The position numbers and the translations under genes are program-made. Of a DNA stretch of 64,000 nt, positions 34,593 through 42,855 are shown piece by piece; position 1 is the first letter of the stretch; every line of letters starts with the position of its first letter. The notes beneath the pieces were generated by a model. That model was not told the DNA's origin. It searched no databases and was given only the letters and a program-made list of their open reading frames with translations. Source of the stretch: Sinorhizobium fredii (lineage in GTDB: Bacteria > Pseudomonadota > Alphaproteobacteria > Rhizobiales > Rhizobiaceae). Where the stretch lies: assembly GCF_002944405.1 (NCBI RefSeq), contig NZ_CP024307.1, positions 3,595,001 to 3,659,000 on the forward strand, written 5' to 3'.

Positions 34593-35762
34593 TCAAGGCC
34601 TCAGGACGACCTTGACGCAGCCGTCTGCCCGCTTGTTGAAGGTCTGGTAAAGGTCCGGCCCCTCCTCCAGCGAGCCTCGATGGGTGATGACGAAGGAGGG
34701 ATCGATCTCGCCCTTGCAGATGCGATCGAGCAGGATGGGCAAGTAGCGCTGAACGGGTGTCTGCGCCATGCGGAAGGTCAGCCCGCGATTGATCGCCGAC
34801 CCGAAGGGTATCTTGTCGAGATATCCGCCATAGACGCCAACGATGGAGACCGTGCCAAAATTCCGGCAGCAATGAATTGCCTCGCGCAGCACATGCGGAC
34901 GGTCGGTGCCGAGATAGGCGGCAACCTTGACGCGGTCGACGAGCGAATCGAGGCTCGCCCGGCTGTCGGCCTCCGTCCCCACCGCATCGATGCAGGCATC
35001 CGCGCCGCGCCCATGGGTCATCTCCATGATGCGCTCGTAAATATCCTCCTTCATGTAGTCGAGCGTCGCCGCGCCCGCCGATTCGGCAAGCCGCAGCCGC
35101 TCGGGAACGGTATCGACGGCGATCACCCGTTCCGCCCCGAGTAGAAGGGCCGAACGGATGGCCATCTGGCCGACAGGCCCGCAGCCCCAGACGGCGATCG
35201 TATCGCCGGGTTCGATGTCGCAGAATTCGGCCGCCATGTACCCGGTTGGGAAGATATCCGAGAGGAACAGAACCTGCTCGTCTGTGAGCTCCTCCGGTAT
35301 CTTGACCGGCCCGACATCCGCATGCGGCACGCGCAGATACTCTGCCTGGCCGCCGCTATAGCCGCCGAGGAGATGCGAATAGCCGAACAGGCCGGCGGGC
35401 GAATTGCCCCACATCTTCACCGCCTTCTCCCGGTCTGGATTGGTTCGCTCGCAGGCGGAGTGAAAGCCCCGCTGGCAGAAGAAGCACTCGCCGCAGGCGA
35501 TGGTGAAGGGCACCACGACACGGTCGCCGACCTTCAGCTTCGTCGCCGCCTTGCCGAGCGCAACCACCTCCCCCATGGTCTCGTGGCCGATGACGTCGCC
35601 GTGCTCCATCGCCGGGATGAGGCCGTTGTAGATATGCAGGTCGGAGCCGCAGATCGCGCAGGCGGTGACCTTGATGATGGCGTCGCCCTCGTCCTCGATC
35701 GCCGGATCGGGAACGCTCTCGCATCGGATGTCGCCTTTGCCGTGCCAGGTCAAAGCCTTCAT
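34593..35762 (-). CDS. Zinc-dependent alcohol dehydrogenase (FDH-like group)
   Basis: 389 residues. Catalytic zinc ligands in [13 protein letters not shown] and [16 protein letters not shown], structural-zinc cysteines in [16 protein letters not shown], and cofactor fold [27 protein letters not shown]. Length and the long insert resemble the glutathione-independent formaldehyde-dehydrogenase-like group. Located 52 bp after the SDR gene on the same strand, so both probably come from the bidirectional stress promoter at 36.83 kb. Physiological substrate unknown. Confidence 0.87.
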   Translation of the reverse strand: MKALTWHGKGDIRCESVPDPAIEDEGDAIIKVTACAICGSDLHIYNGLIPAMEHGDVIGHETMGEVVALGKAATKLKVGDRVVVPFTIACGECFFCQRGFHSACERTNPDREKAVKMWGNSPAGLFGYSHLLGGYSGGQAEYLRVPHADVGPVKIPEELTDEQVLFLSDIFPTGYMAAEFCDIEPGDTIAVWGCGPVGQMAIRSALLLGAERVIAVDTVPERLRLAESAGAATLDYMKEDIYERIMEMTHGRGADACIDAVGTEADSRASLDSLVDRVKVAAYLGTDRPHVLREAIHCCRNFGTVSIVGVYGGYLDKIPFGSAINRGLTFRMAQTPVQRYLPILLDRICKGEIDPSFVITHRGSLEEGPDLYQTFNKRADGCVKVVLRP

Positions 35763-35814
35763 TGCAGGATTCCTCCACTGTCGTCAAAACGGGGCCACGC
35801 GCCAAGGAGAGTCC

Positions 35815-36792
35815 TTAGCGCCGCCGGTATGAGGTTCGCGGTACGATCACCGCCGCAAGAGCCAGGCCGACGAGCGCCGCGGCTGCAACGGCGGCGATCG
35901 GGACCCTGCGCTCGGAACGCCATCCGCCTTCGATACCGCCGGCATTTGGCGGGGCCCGGAACAGGTTGCCATTGCTTCTTTCGGCGCGCGGCGCTCGCCG
36001 GAGATAGGACGAGGTCAGGCGGGCGAGGACGCGGGAGGTCGTGTTGGGGGCAAGAAAATGGGCAAGCCGCGCCAGGTCGGCAACGGCCCCGACGGTGACG
36101 GAGCTGCGCGGCCGTTCAGCCAGACGAACAATGGCGCGGGCGGCCCGCCGCGCATCGTAGACGGGAGGCGGAACGCTCAGCCTGCGGCCGGTGTAATTCG
36201 CGCCATGGGCAACTCCCGGCGTGTCGAGGAAGGTCGGATAGACGTCGCAGATGTGAATGTCCGGTTCTTCGGCGAGTTCGGCGCGCAGCGCTTCGGAAAA
36301 GCCGCGAAGGCCGAACTTGCTGGCGCTGTAGGCCGCCGCAAAGGGCGTCGAGGCAAAGCCGCCGAGCGATATCATGTTGATGAACGTGCCGTGGCCCTGC
36401 TTCAGGAACACCGGGATGGCTGCATGCGCATCGTTGACGTGGCCGATCAGGTTCGTGCGGATGACCTGCTCATGCGCCTCGATCGGCGTTTCCTGGAAAC
36501 GGCCGACCGCGCCGACGCCGACATTGCTGAACCAGACGTCGATCCTGCCGAAGGACAGGGCCTTGGCTGCCAGCTCCTTGACCGCATCCGCTTCGGTCAC
36601 ATCGGTCGGCACGACGAGCACGGCCGCCCCGAGATCCCGGCAGGTTCGCGCTACCCGTTGCAGCGCCACCGCGTCGCGCGCGGCGAGCACGAGCTTCGAT
36701 CCCCGCCGGGCAAACTCCTCCGCCGCCGCCTGTCCCACTCCGGACGAGGCTCCAGTGATCACCACCACTGCATCTCTGAGTGCTTTCCGCAT
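35815..36792 (-). CDS. Short-chain dehydrogenase with C-terminal membrane segment
   Basis: 325 residues. Cofactor motif TGASSGVGQAAAEEF (about 14-28), the NVG strand, catalytic Ser in MISLGG and Tyr-x3-Lys in YSASKFG. After the Rossmann domain (to about 250) a linker leads to VPIAAVAAAALVGLALAAVIV and a basic tail, so the enzyme is probably tethered to the inner membrane. First gene of a pair with the zinc alcohol dehydrogenase. Confidence 0.85.
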   Translation of the reverse strand: MRKALRDAVVVITGASSGVGQAAAEEFARRGSKLVLAARDAVALQRVARTCRDLGAAVLVVPTDVTEADAVKELAAKALSFGRIDVWFSNVGVGAVGRFQETPIEAHEQVIRTNLIGHVNDAHAAIPVFLKQGHGTFINMISLGGFASTPFAAAYSASKFGLRGFSEALRAELAEEPDIHICDVYPTFLDTPGVAHGANYTGRRLSVPPPVYDARRAARAIVRLAERPRSSVTVGAVADLARLAHFLAPNTTSRVLARLTSSYLRRAPRAERSNGNLFRAPPNAGGIEGGWRSERRVPIAAVAAAALVGLALAAVIVPRTSYRRR

Positions 36793-36822
36793 GGCGCGTC
36801 TCCCGCTCGAGCAAGTGCCGAT

Positions 36823-36849
36823 GGAACCGCCTGCGATCGATTATGTTCC
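36823..36849. promoter_or_regulatory. Symmetric bidirectional RpoE2/EcfG-type promoter
   Basis: GGAAC (36823-36827) and GTTCC (36845-36849) face each other so that GGAAC-N18-TT is satisfied on both strands within 27 bp. It lies between the SDR gene (start 36792, minus) and topoisomerase IB (start 36983, plus). Confidence 0.6.
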
Positions 36850-36982
36850 GCTGGCCGTGCCGGCTTCGGCGCCCCTAAATCGGTCCGGCGGCGCATCCGG
36901 CATGGAACCGGACCCGCATGGCGGCGCGTTAGTTCTCGATCGAAATTTCACCTGCCACACCTGCCAAAGGAAGGGCCGCTCA

Positions 36983-38152
36983 ATGCCGCTGCAAGTCATT
37001 TCCAATCCGACCCGCCAGGCCGCGGCCATGCGGCGCGGCGGCGGGCGCAGCCGCAACAGCGGCGGTCCGGCCCCAGGCGAGGCCCGGCCGAAGGAAAGCG
37101 GGCTCGTCTATGTCAGCGATTCGGAGCCGGGCATCAGACGCCAACGCGCCGGCAAGGGCTTCGTCTATCGGCTGCCGGACGGCTCCGTCCTGACCGATCC
37201 TGCCGTGAAGGCCCGTATCGCCTCGCTCGGCCTGCCACCCGCCTACGAAAAGGTGTGGATCTGCCTGGATGAGAACGGCCACCTGCAGGCGACCGGCTAC
37301 GACGTACGCGGTCGGAAGCAATACCGCTACCACACGGAATGGCAGGCGCTGCGAAGCGGCGACAAATTTGCCCAGCTCCTTCTGTTCGGGAAGGCGCTGC
37401 CGAGGATCCGGCGCACGGTCCGCCGGCACATGGAAGGCGGAACCGGCGACGCACGAACGGTCCTCGCCGCGCTTGTCGCGCTCCTCGACGAAGTGCATCT
37501 CCGGACGGGAAGTCCCGCCTATGTCCAGGCGAATTCGACCTATGGCGCGACGACGCTTTTGAAACGCCATTTACGGCTCCTCGACGGCAGCATCGAACTG
37601 CGCTTTACCGCCAAGGGCGGCAAGCGCGTGCAGAGGCGGCTGCGGCGCCCGAAGCTGCAACGCCTGCTCGAGGACATCGCCGACCTGCCGGGACGGCAGC
37701 TCTTCGTGTGGAGGGACGACAACGACATACTGCGCCCCGTCGACTCGGGTCGTCTCAACCGCTATCTGGCGGAGGTGGCGGGTTTTCCGGTTTCGGCCAA
37801 GACATTCCGAACCTGGGCGGGCAGCGTTGCCGCCTTCACGGCCGCCCGCGAGGCGATGGATAAAGGTAAGCGCCCAACGGTCAGAGAAATGTGCGAGGCG
37901 GCCGCCGAGACCCTCTGCAACACGCCGGCAATCTGCCGCAAAAGCTACATCCATCCGGACATCATTGCGCTCGCCGGCGCTGCCAGTGCAGCCTCCGCCA
38001 GCAAGCTCAGCCGCCGCGGGCGGGCTAACCCGGAACTCCGGGTCGAGGAAGCGCGCATGCTCAATTTCCTTGTGCGCGCCGCACGCGCGGAGCGGCAGGC
38101 CAACGCCTCGATGAACGGAGTGGCGGCGGGCCTAACAGCGCCGAGCGTCTAA
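36983..38152 (+). CDS. DNA topoisomerase IB
   Basis: 389 residues from ATG 36983 (MPLQVISNPTRQ) after AAGGAAGGG. It has the bacterial/poxvirus-like type IB layout: N-terminal domain with GLVYVSDSEPGIRR and GKGFVYRLPDG, then the catalytic domain with RKQYRYHTEWQALR, the Lys/Arg loop, and the active-site Tyr in CRKSYIHPDI. Relaxes supercoils by a 3'-phosphotyrosyl intermediate. Bacterial copies often sit in stress clusters. Its last four codons and stop lie within a palindromic repeat (38136-38231). Confidence 0.92.
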   Translation: MPLQVISNPTRQAAAMRRGGGRSRNSGGPAPGEARPKESGLVYVSDSEPGIRRQRAGKGFVYRLPDGSVLTDPAVKARIASLGLPPAYEKVWICLDENGHLQATGYDVRGRKQYRYHTEWQALRSGDKFAQLLLFGKALPRIRRTVRRHMEGGTGDARTVLAALVALLDEVHLRTGSPAYVQANSTYGATTLLKRHLRLLDGSIELRFTAKGGKRVQRRLRRPKLQRLLEDIADLPGRQLFVWRDDNDILRPVDSGRLNRYLAEVAGFPVSAKTFRTWAGSVAAFTAAREAMDKGKRPTVREMCEAAAETLCNTPAICRKSYIHPDIIALAGAASAASASKLSRRGRANPELRVEEARMLNFLVRAARAERQANASMNGVAAGLTAPSV

Positions 38153-38231
38153 TTAGACGCGTCGCGGCAGCACTTCGAATGGCCGCATCGTCATTCCCTT
38201 GACTCGATTCCGATTTAAGGAATCGTGCAGT
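38136..38231. repeat. Dispersed palindromic repeat (RIME-like), copy 3, overlapping the topoisomerase stop
   Basis: Hairpin GCGTCTAATTAGACGC, then GCAGCACTTCGAATGGCCGCAT, then TCGATTCCGATTTAAGGAATCGTGCAG, the same motif order as copies 2 and 4. The topoisomerase TAA at 38150-38152 is in the first hairpin. Confidence 0.8.
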
Positions 38232-38250
38232 GAGCCCCGCCGCCGGCTGA

Positions 38251-38943
38251 TTAGAGGTTCCGGTTGGTTTCGCCGGTATTCCAGCCGGAGGTCCCACCCG
38301 AGGTTCCGCCAGCGCCTCGCACACGGATATTGTTCTGGACATGGCCGACGCCGGAGACGTTTTCCGCCAGGTCTTCGGCGCGGCGTTTCGCCCACTTGGA
38401 CTCGACGAAGCCGCTGAGCTGAACCTCGCCGCCCGTGACCGAAACCTCGATCTCGGAAGCGTCGAGCGCTCCGTCATCGCTCAGCCGATCGCTGACATCC
38501 TCCTGGATGCGGCTGTCGGAACGGGTATAGCCCTTCGGCCCCTTGCCGCGATGTTGGTCCATCTGCCGCCGGCGCTCGGCATCTTCGTCGCCGAACCAGG
38601 AGGCCACCTCGTCGCCGGCCCGCTCGAAGAAGCCCCTCTCCTCGTCCCAGTCCCGGCCGGAGCGCGAGTGGGTGGACCGGCTGCGGTCGCCGTAGTCGGA
38701 ACCATAATCGCCATATCCACGATCCCGGTTCCAACGGCCGTAGTCCTCGCCCATCCGGCGATAGGGTCCGGCGGTGGACTCGGCATCCGGAAAATACTCG
38801 GAGTTCTCGTAATCGGCGCCGCGAGGTTCGACTGTCTGCGCGAAGTGCCGCCGGCTGCCTCTTTCCTCACCGTACCAATCCCTGCCGGCTTCGCGCGAAC
38901 GCCAATCGGGATCGTCCCGCTTCCACTCTTTTCTCCTGGCCAT
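38251..38943 (-). CDS. BON-domain protein with long charged N-terminus
   Basis: 230 residues from ATG 38943 after AAAGGAG. The first 140 residues are low-complexity, rich in Arg, Asp, Gly, Tyr (GDYGSDYGDRS), with no signal peptide. The C-terminal BON domain (about 150-215: SDSRIQEDVSDRLSDDGALDASEIEVSVTGGEVQLSGFV...) binds membranes or lipids in related proteins. Tail is Gly/Thr-rich. Lies in the stress island; unusual for BON proteins in lacking an export signal. Confidence 0.82.
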   Translation of the reverse strand: MARRKEWKRDDPDWRSREAGRDWYGEERGSRRHFAQTVEPRGADYENSEYFPDAESTAGPYRRMGEDYGRWNRDRGYGDYGSDYGDRSRSTHSRSGRDWDEERGFFERAGDEVASWFGDEDAERRRQMDQHRGKGPKGYTRSDSRIQEDVSDRLSDDGALDASEIEVSVTGGEVQLSGFVESKWAKRRAEDLAENVSGVGHVQNNIRVRGAGGTSGGTSGWNTGETNRNL

Positions 38944-39003
38944 CGGTAGCTCCTTTCCCTTTCGGTTCCTTTCATGATGTTCACTCTTCCAAACCAGCAA
39001 AAA

Positions 39004-39048
39004 GCGCCTCGGTTCCGCTGCGCGCAATGCACAACGGAACCGAGGCGC
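39004..39048 (-). terminator. Strong Rho-independent terminator
   Basis: On the minus strand a 14-bp perfect stem (GCGCCTCGGTTCCG with its complement, 17-nt loop) is followed by TTTTTG, 14 bp past the stop of the small gene at 39063. Confidence 0.85.
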
Positions 39049-39062
39049 CATCGCGGGCCGGG

Positions 39063-39257
39063 TCAGTCGTCCTTTGTCTTAAGGGCGTGCGAGACCTTGC
39101 CTCGGTGCGGATCCTTCAGGTTTTCGTCGGCCGCATCCCGGTCATGCTCCGGGTCGTCCTTCGCCGGCAAATAGCCTCTTGGCCGCGTCTCCTTCGGCCC
39201 TTCCCACCGCGGCGATTGCTCCGTGGTGCCGGGCGCTCCGTCCTTCGGGGTCTTCAT
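39063..39257 (-). CDS. Small hydrophilic stress-type protein
   Basis: 64 residues (MKTPKDGAPGTTEQSPRW...), almost entirely polar and charged, probably disordered; CAGGAGA before the ATG. Follows the gene at 39298 by 40 bp and ends at a strong terminator, so the two form a unit. No family function known. Confidence 0.65.
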   Translation of the reverse strand: MKTPKDGAPGTTEQSPRWEGPKETRPRGYLPAKDDPEHDRDAADENLKDPHRGKVSHALKTKDD

Positions 39258-39297
39258 CGTCTTTCTCCTGTTGAGCCGCCTTCATTCCTGGTCTTTC

Positions 39298-39543
39298 TCA
39301 GTCCTGATCCTTCATCGTCGGCAACGGGAACCGCTGGTCTTCGTCCTCGAGGTCGGATTCGACGACATAGCCATCCCTCTTGCTGTGCATCGCCTCGCGA
39401 GCGGCGCTCTTCCTGACGAGTTCGTCCGGCTCGAGCGGCTGGTCGCCGGCCTCCGGATGAGGATCGCTGTCGGTTTTCACGGGCTGGGCGCTGTCCGACG
39501 TGACGTCCGGCACGCCCTTTGATCTGTTCTCGTCTTTTGCCAT
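39298..39543 (-). CDS. Small acidic stress-type protein
   Basis: 81 residues (MAKDENRSKGVPDVTSDSAQPV...), acidic and polar, probably disordered; GAGGAGGGCG before the ATG. A GGAAC-N18-TT match on its strand at 39598-39574 lies 31 bp upstream. First of a two-gene unit. Rhizobial homologues of this general look are hypothetical. Confidence 0.65.
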   Translation of the reverse strand: MAKDENRSKGVPDVTSDSAQPVKTDSDPHPEAGDQPLEPDELVRKSAAREAMHSKRDGYVVESDLEDEDQRFPLPTMKDQD

Positions 39544-39573
39544 TTCTCGCCCTCCTCGGGTTGTCGCTTGGTC

Positions 39574-39598
39574 AACGCCAGCCCTAAGGCGAAGTTCC
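39574..39598 (-). promoter_or_regulatory. RpoE2/EcfG-type promoter match for the 39.3 kb unit
   Basis: Minus strand: GGAAC (39598-39594), 18 bases, TT (39575-39574). Confidence 0.6.
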
Positions 39599-39618
39599 AT
39601 CACCCCGGCTCTCCGATC

Positions 39619-39644
39619 GGAACAAAGCCCGGCAAGCACGAGTT
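39619..39644 (+). promoter_or_regulatory. RpoE2/EcfG-type promoter match for the SDR/methyltransferase genes
   Basis: GGAAC (39619-39623), 19 bases, TT (39643-39644), 70 bp before ATG 39714. Divergent partner of the site at 39574-39598. Confidence 0.6.
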
Positions 39645-39713
39645 TGGGGGCTGCCGCCGTCTCCGATGGCGGACCGAAATCAATCGCATCGAATTACCAA
39701 GGAGACCTGGACC

Positions 39714-40571
39714 ATGGAGAATTTTCCGCGCCCGCCGTTCGAGCGTCAAAGCCAACCCATGCCCGGTACCACGGACCGCATGAATCCTCTGCCGGACCAC
39801 GGGGAGAAAACCTACAAGGGATCGGGCCGGCTGCAGGGCAAGAAAGCCATCATCACCGGCGGAGATAGCGGCATCGGCCGGGCGGTCGCGATCGCCTATG
39901 CGCGGGAGGGCGCCGATGTCCTGATCTCCTATCTGAATGAGCACGAGGATGCGAAATCGACCAAGGCGCTCGTCGAAGAGGCCGGACGCAAGGGCGTGCT
40001 CGTCGCCGGAGACATCCAGACCTCGGAACACTGCAAGCGCATCGTCGAGACGGCGATGAACGAACTCGGCGGCATCGACATTCTCGTCAACAACGCGGCC
40101 CACCAGGCCTCGTTCCCGGATATCGCCGACATCACCGACGAAGAATGGGAGTTGACCTTCCGCGTGAACATCCATGCGATGTTCTTCCTCACCCGCGCAG
40201 CGGTGCCGCATATGAAGCCGGGCTCTTCGATCATCAACACCGCCTCGATCAATGCGGATGCCCCGAACCCGATCCTGCTCGCCTATGCGACCACCAAGGG
40301 CGCCATCCAGAACTTTACCGCCGGCCTGGCGCAAATGCTTGCAGACAAGGGTATCCGCGCCAACGCTGTGGCGCCGGGTCCGATCTGGACGCCGCTCATC
40401 CCCTCGACCCTTCCCGAGGATACGGTGATGAATTTCGGCAAGCAGGTGCCGATGAAAAGGCCCGGGCAACCGGTGGAACTCGCCTCGGCCTACGTCATGC
40501 TGGCGGATCCGCTGTCCAGCTACGTCTCCGGCGCGACGATCGCCGTGACCGGTGGCAAGCCGATACTGTAG
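39714..40571 (+). CDS. Short-chain dehydrogenase of the general-stress (YdaD/YhdF-like) group
   Basis: 285 residues from ATG 39714 (MENFPRPPFERQSQPMPGTTDRMNP), after AAGGAG. An extended N-terminus with the PDHGEKTYKGSGRLQGKKAIITGGDSGIGRAVAIAYAREGADV block is diagnostic of this SDR group. NNAAHQ, catalytic Ser in NTASINAD and the Tyr-x3-Lys in YATTKGAI are present. Bacillus relatives belong to the sigma-B regulon; here a stress-type promoter match precedes it. An upstream ATG at 39666 lacks a good ribosome site. Confidence 0.88.
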   Translation: MENFPRPPFERQSQPMPGTTDRMNPLPDHGEKTYKGSGRLQGKKAIITGGDSGIGRAVAIAYAREGADVLISYLNEHEDAKSTKALVEEAGRKGVLVAGDIQTSEHCKRIVETAMNELGGIDILVNNAAHQASFPDIADITDEEWELTFRVNIHAMFFLTRAAVPHMKPGSSIINTASINADAPNPILLAYATTKGAIQNFTAGLAQMLADKGIRANAVAPGPIWTPLIPSTLPEDTVMNFGKQVPMKRPGQPVELASAYVMLADPLSSYVSGATIAVTGGKPIL

Positions 40572-40694
40572 CGGCATCCCGCTCGCCGCCAGCGGCTGCG
40601 CCACGCCTCGCGGGCATGGGACATCGGTGCGTTTCGCGGCTGTCGGACTGAGCGGCGTCGGCCGGCGGTTGCATCGCTGCAAGGAGGGTCCGTC

Positions 40695-41882
40695 ATGATC
40701 GATTTTTCCCATGCTCGCGAGAGAATGATCCTGTCCCACCTCTCGCGCCGCGGCATCCGGGATCCCAACGTTCTTGAAGCGATGCGGATCGTCCCTCGCG
40801 AGGCCTTCGTCGACCCCGGCTTCGAGGAATTCGCCTATGAGGATTCGGCGCTGTCGATCGGCCATGGCCAGACCATTTCGCAGCCCTTCATCGTCGCGCT
40901 AATGACGGAAAGGGCGGAGCTGCAGCCGGGCGATACCGTTCTGGAGATCGGCACGGGATCGGGCTATGCGGCGGCGATCTTGAGCCGCATTGCTGCCCAC
41001 GTCTACACGGTAGAGCGCCATGCCGGCTTGGCCGAGGCCGCCGAAAGTCGCTTCACCAAGCTGGGCTTCGACAATATCTCCGTGCGGGTCGGCGATGGAA
41101 CGACGGGCTGGCCGGAAGCCGGGCCGTTCGATGCCATCCTCGTGGCAGCGGGCGGTCCGGACGTGCCGCAGGCCCTCAAGGAGCAGTTGGATCTCGGAGG
41201 CCATTTGGTAATCCCGATCGGCCCGCGCGACGAGCAGCGCCTTATGAAGATCACCCGCGTCAATGCCACTACGTTCGAGGAACAGGATCTCGGCGGCGTT
41301 AAGTTCGTGCCGCTTCCCCACGGAACCTTTCGCAGCAAGGCCGGTTGGATCACGTCCAATCAGGAGGAACAAGCGATGCACAAGGCGAGCGAACACTTAC
41401 AGGCTTGGCTCCGGGATGCGCATGCCATGGAGGAGCAGGCGATCACGATGCTCACCAGTCAATCCCGGCGGCTGGAAAACTATCCTGAGCTCAAAGCCCG
41501 GATCGATCGCCACCTGCAGGAGACCCGCGACCAGGCCGCGATGCTCAAGCGGTGCCTGGAGCGACTGCATGGCGGGACCTCCGCAGTCAAGGATATCAGC
41601 GGCAAGATCGTAGCCATCGGCCAGGGTTTGAGCGGGCTCTTCGTCAGCGACGAAGTCGTCAAGGGCTCGCTTGCCAGCTACACGTTCGAACATATGGAAA
41701 TCGCCAGCTACAAGATCCTGATCGCTGCCGCAGACTATGCGGGCGACGAGGAGACGAAGCGGGTCTGCGAAACCATCCTACAGCAGGAAGTCGAGATGGC
41801 CGAGTGGCTCGACCAGCATGCGGCGGAAATCACTCGCACCTTCCTGGAGCGGGATCAGCGCGGCGTGACGGCCAAGCATTGA
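40695..41882 (+). CDS. pcm: Isoaspartyl protein methyltransferase fused to a ferritin-like (DUF892/YciF-type) domain
   Basis: 395 residues after AAGGAGG. Residues 1-220 are a protein-L-isoaspartate O-methyltransferase: SIGHGQTISQPFIVALM, the AdoMet motif VLEIGTGSGYAAAIL and the terminal HLVIPIGPRDEQRLM. Residues about 228-390 are a separate helical bundle (HKASEHLQAWLRDAHAMEEQ..., LASYTFEHMEIASYKILIAAA, ILQQEVEMAEWLDQHAAEI) with the spaced Glu/His of YciF-type ferritin-like proteins. The second domain starts at an in-frame ATG (41376) that has its own AGGAGG seven bases ahead, so it may also be made alone. Combines repair of aged proteins with a stress-type iron/oxygen domain. Confidence 0.85.
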   Translation: MIDFSHARERMILSHLSRRGIRDPNVLEAMRIVPREAFVDPGFEEFAYEDSALSIGHGQTISQPFIVALMTERAELQPGDTVLEIGTGSGYAAAILSRIAAHVYTVERHAGLAEAAESRFTKLGFDNISVRVGDGTTGWPEAGPFDAILVAAGGPDVPQALKEQLDLGGHLVIPIGPRDEQRLMKITRVNATTFEEQDLGGVKFVPLPHGTFRSKAGWITSNQEEQAMHKASEHLQAWLRDAHAMEEQAITMLTSQSRRLENYPELKARIDRHLQETRDQAAMLKRCLERLHGGTSAVKDISGKIVAIGQGLSGLFVSDEVVKGSLASYTFEHMEIASYKILIAAADYAGDEETKRVCETILQQEVEMAEWLDQHAAEITRTFLERDQRGVTAKH

Positions 41883-41918
41883 TAGGTGACGCCAGCCCTG
41901 TGGCACGCCCCAACCAGG

Positions 41919-41943
41919 GGAACAAACTCTTTAACTCCGCTTT
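41919..41943 (+). promoter_or_regulatory. RpoE2/EcfG-type promoter match for the 41.97 kb gene
   Basis: GGAAC (41919-41923), 18 bases, TT (41942-41943), 27 bp before ATG 41970. Confidence 0.6.
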
Positions 41944-41969
41944 CCTCCTCTCAGAAGAAGGAAGACACG

Positions 41970-42224
41970 ATGGTACGCAACAGCCCAAACGACCCTCGCA
42001 GGAACCCCGCTCCGCCCGCCGATGAAGAGGTGCCGGGCACGCCGGAAAGCATGAAAGTCCGACCGGTCGTCCAAGGCCGCGTACGCCCGGTGCGCAGCAG
42101 AGACGAGCAGAACGTCGATCCGGACGAGGCGCTTCCAAGTGACGAAGAGGAGCAGTCGATCGCCGACAATCCCTCGCGCGAAGAGGTGCGCTTCGGCGAT
42201 GTGAAGGCGCCGAAGCCTGACTGA
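41970..42224 (+). CDS. Small hydrophilic stress-type protein
   Basis: 84 residues (MVRNSPNDPRRNPAPPADEE...), Pro-, Glu- and Arg-rich, with no hydrophobic core; GAAGGAAG precedes the ATG. Probably disordered. Followed 37 bp later by a tiny membrane protein on the same strand, so both likely share the stress-type promoter match at 41919. Confidence 0.65.
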   Translation: MVRNSPNDPRRNPAPPADEEVPGTPESMKVRPVVQGRVRPVRSRDEQNVDPDEALPSDEEEQSIADNPSREEVRFGDVKAPKPD

Positions 42225-42261
42225 CCCGCGGCCGGGGCTCTATCGCAAGGAGGCACCGAAC

Positions 42262-42435
42262 ATGTTGATGGACTATTTCTGGCTATTGGTGACCGGTGGC
42301 GGTGCCTTCCTCCTCGGCGCGGCCATCGCCTATGCGATCATGCGGCAGAAAGCGCTCCCGCCCGTGACGAAGGAAGCCCAGAAGCGCGAGATCGATAGGC
42401 TCTACGAGCGTCCTCCGGAAAACAACGCTCGCTAA
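42262..42435 (+). CDS. Tiny single-span membrane protein
   Basis: 57 residues (MLMDYFWLLVTGGGAFLLGA...), with AAGGAGG before the ATG. One N-terminal membrane helix (about 4-27) and a short charged cytoplasmic tail (REIDRLYERPPENNAR). No family known. Same unit as the preceding small gene. Confidence 0.65.
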   Translation: MLMDYFWLLVTGGGAFLLGAAIAYAIMRQKALPPVTKEAQKREIDRLYERPPENNAR

Positions 42436-42707
42436 GTCGCCTCAGGACCCGCTTGCCTCGCCGTGCGTTCCAATGCCGCGAGCGCCTCCCCTTCCGAGTG
42501 GCACAACAGATTGAGCTCGACCGGCTGCCGCAAAGCGATCTGGATATGATGCGGTCCGAACGCTCGGATCAGACCGTAGCCAGGAAACCGTCCATTGCCG
42601 GGGCGCCGATTGTTCCAGCGATTGATCTCGCGGTAGCGCGGCGCCTCATAAGCGTGGGAGGCGCCGAGGATACGCGAACACTCTTCGTAGAACGCTTTTC
42701 TGTCCAT
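42432..42707 (-). CDS. Conserved-looking small hypothetical protein
   Basis: 91 residues (MDRKAFYEECSRILGASHAYE...), ending in helical GEALAALERTARQAGPEAT. Contains RWNNRRPGNGRFPGYGLIRAFGPHHIQIAL, an aromatic and Gly-rich block suggesting a compact beta fold. Not assigned to a family. Converges with the tiny membrane protein gene, stops overlapping. A GGAAC-N19-TT match lies upstream at 42777-42752. Confidence 0.65.
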   Translation of the reverse strand: MDRKAFYEECSRILGASHAYEAPRYREINRWNNRRPGNGRFPGYGLIRAFGPHHIQIALRQPVELNLLCHSEGEALAALERTARQAGPEAT

Positions 42708-42751
42708 AGCTCGAGGCTCGGTCAATCCCACCGGTGCTTCCCGCTGCACCC

Positions 42752-42777
42752 AACGCTCGGGCACTCCTGGAGGTTCC
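42752..42777 (-). promoter_or_regulatory. RpoE2/EcfG-type promoter match for the 42.4 kb gene
   Basis: Minus strand: GGAAC (42777-42773), 19 bases, TT (42753-42752), 45 bp before the ATG at 42707. Confidence 0.5.
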
Positions 42778-42804
42778 GGAGCGAATCGGTGGCGGGCCCG
42801 AACG

Positions 42805-42829
42805 GGAACAAACGCTGCAAAAGCCAGTT
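42805..42829 (+). promoter_or_regulatory. RpoE2/EcfG-type promoter match for the 42.86 kb gene
   Basis: GGAAC (42805-42809), 18 bases, TT (42828-42829), 27 bp before ATG 42856. Divergent partner of 42752-42777. Confidence 0.6.
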
Positions 42830-42855
42830 GTTCTGGCGGCAGAAGGGAGAAAAGC

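Noticed and set aside
32887..34872. 661-codon minus-strand frame across the nucleotidyltransferase and phosphoesterase genes
   Set aside because: Both plus-strand genes show family motifs and ribosome sites; the minus frame is a composition artefact.
36374..36982. 203-codon N-terminal extension of topoisomerase IB
   Set aside because: The extension lies opposite the SDR gene and across the promoter region; ATG 36983 has AAGGAAGGG before it and gives the usual length.
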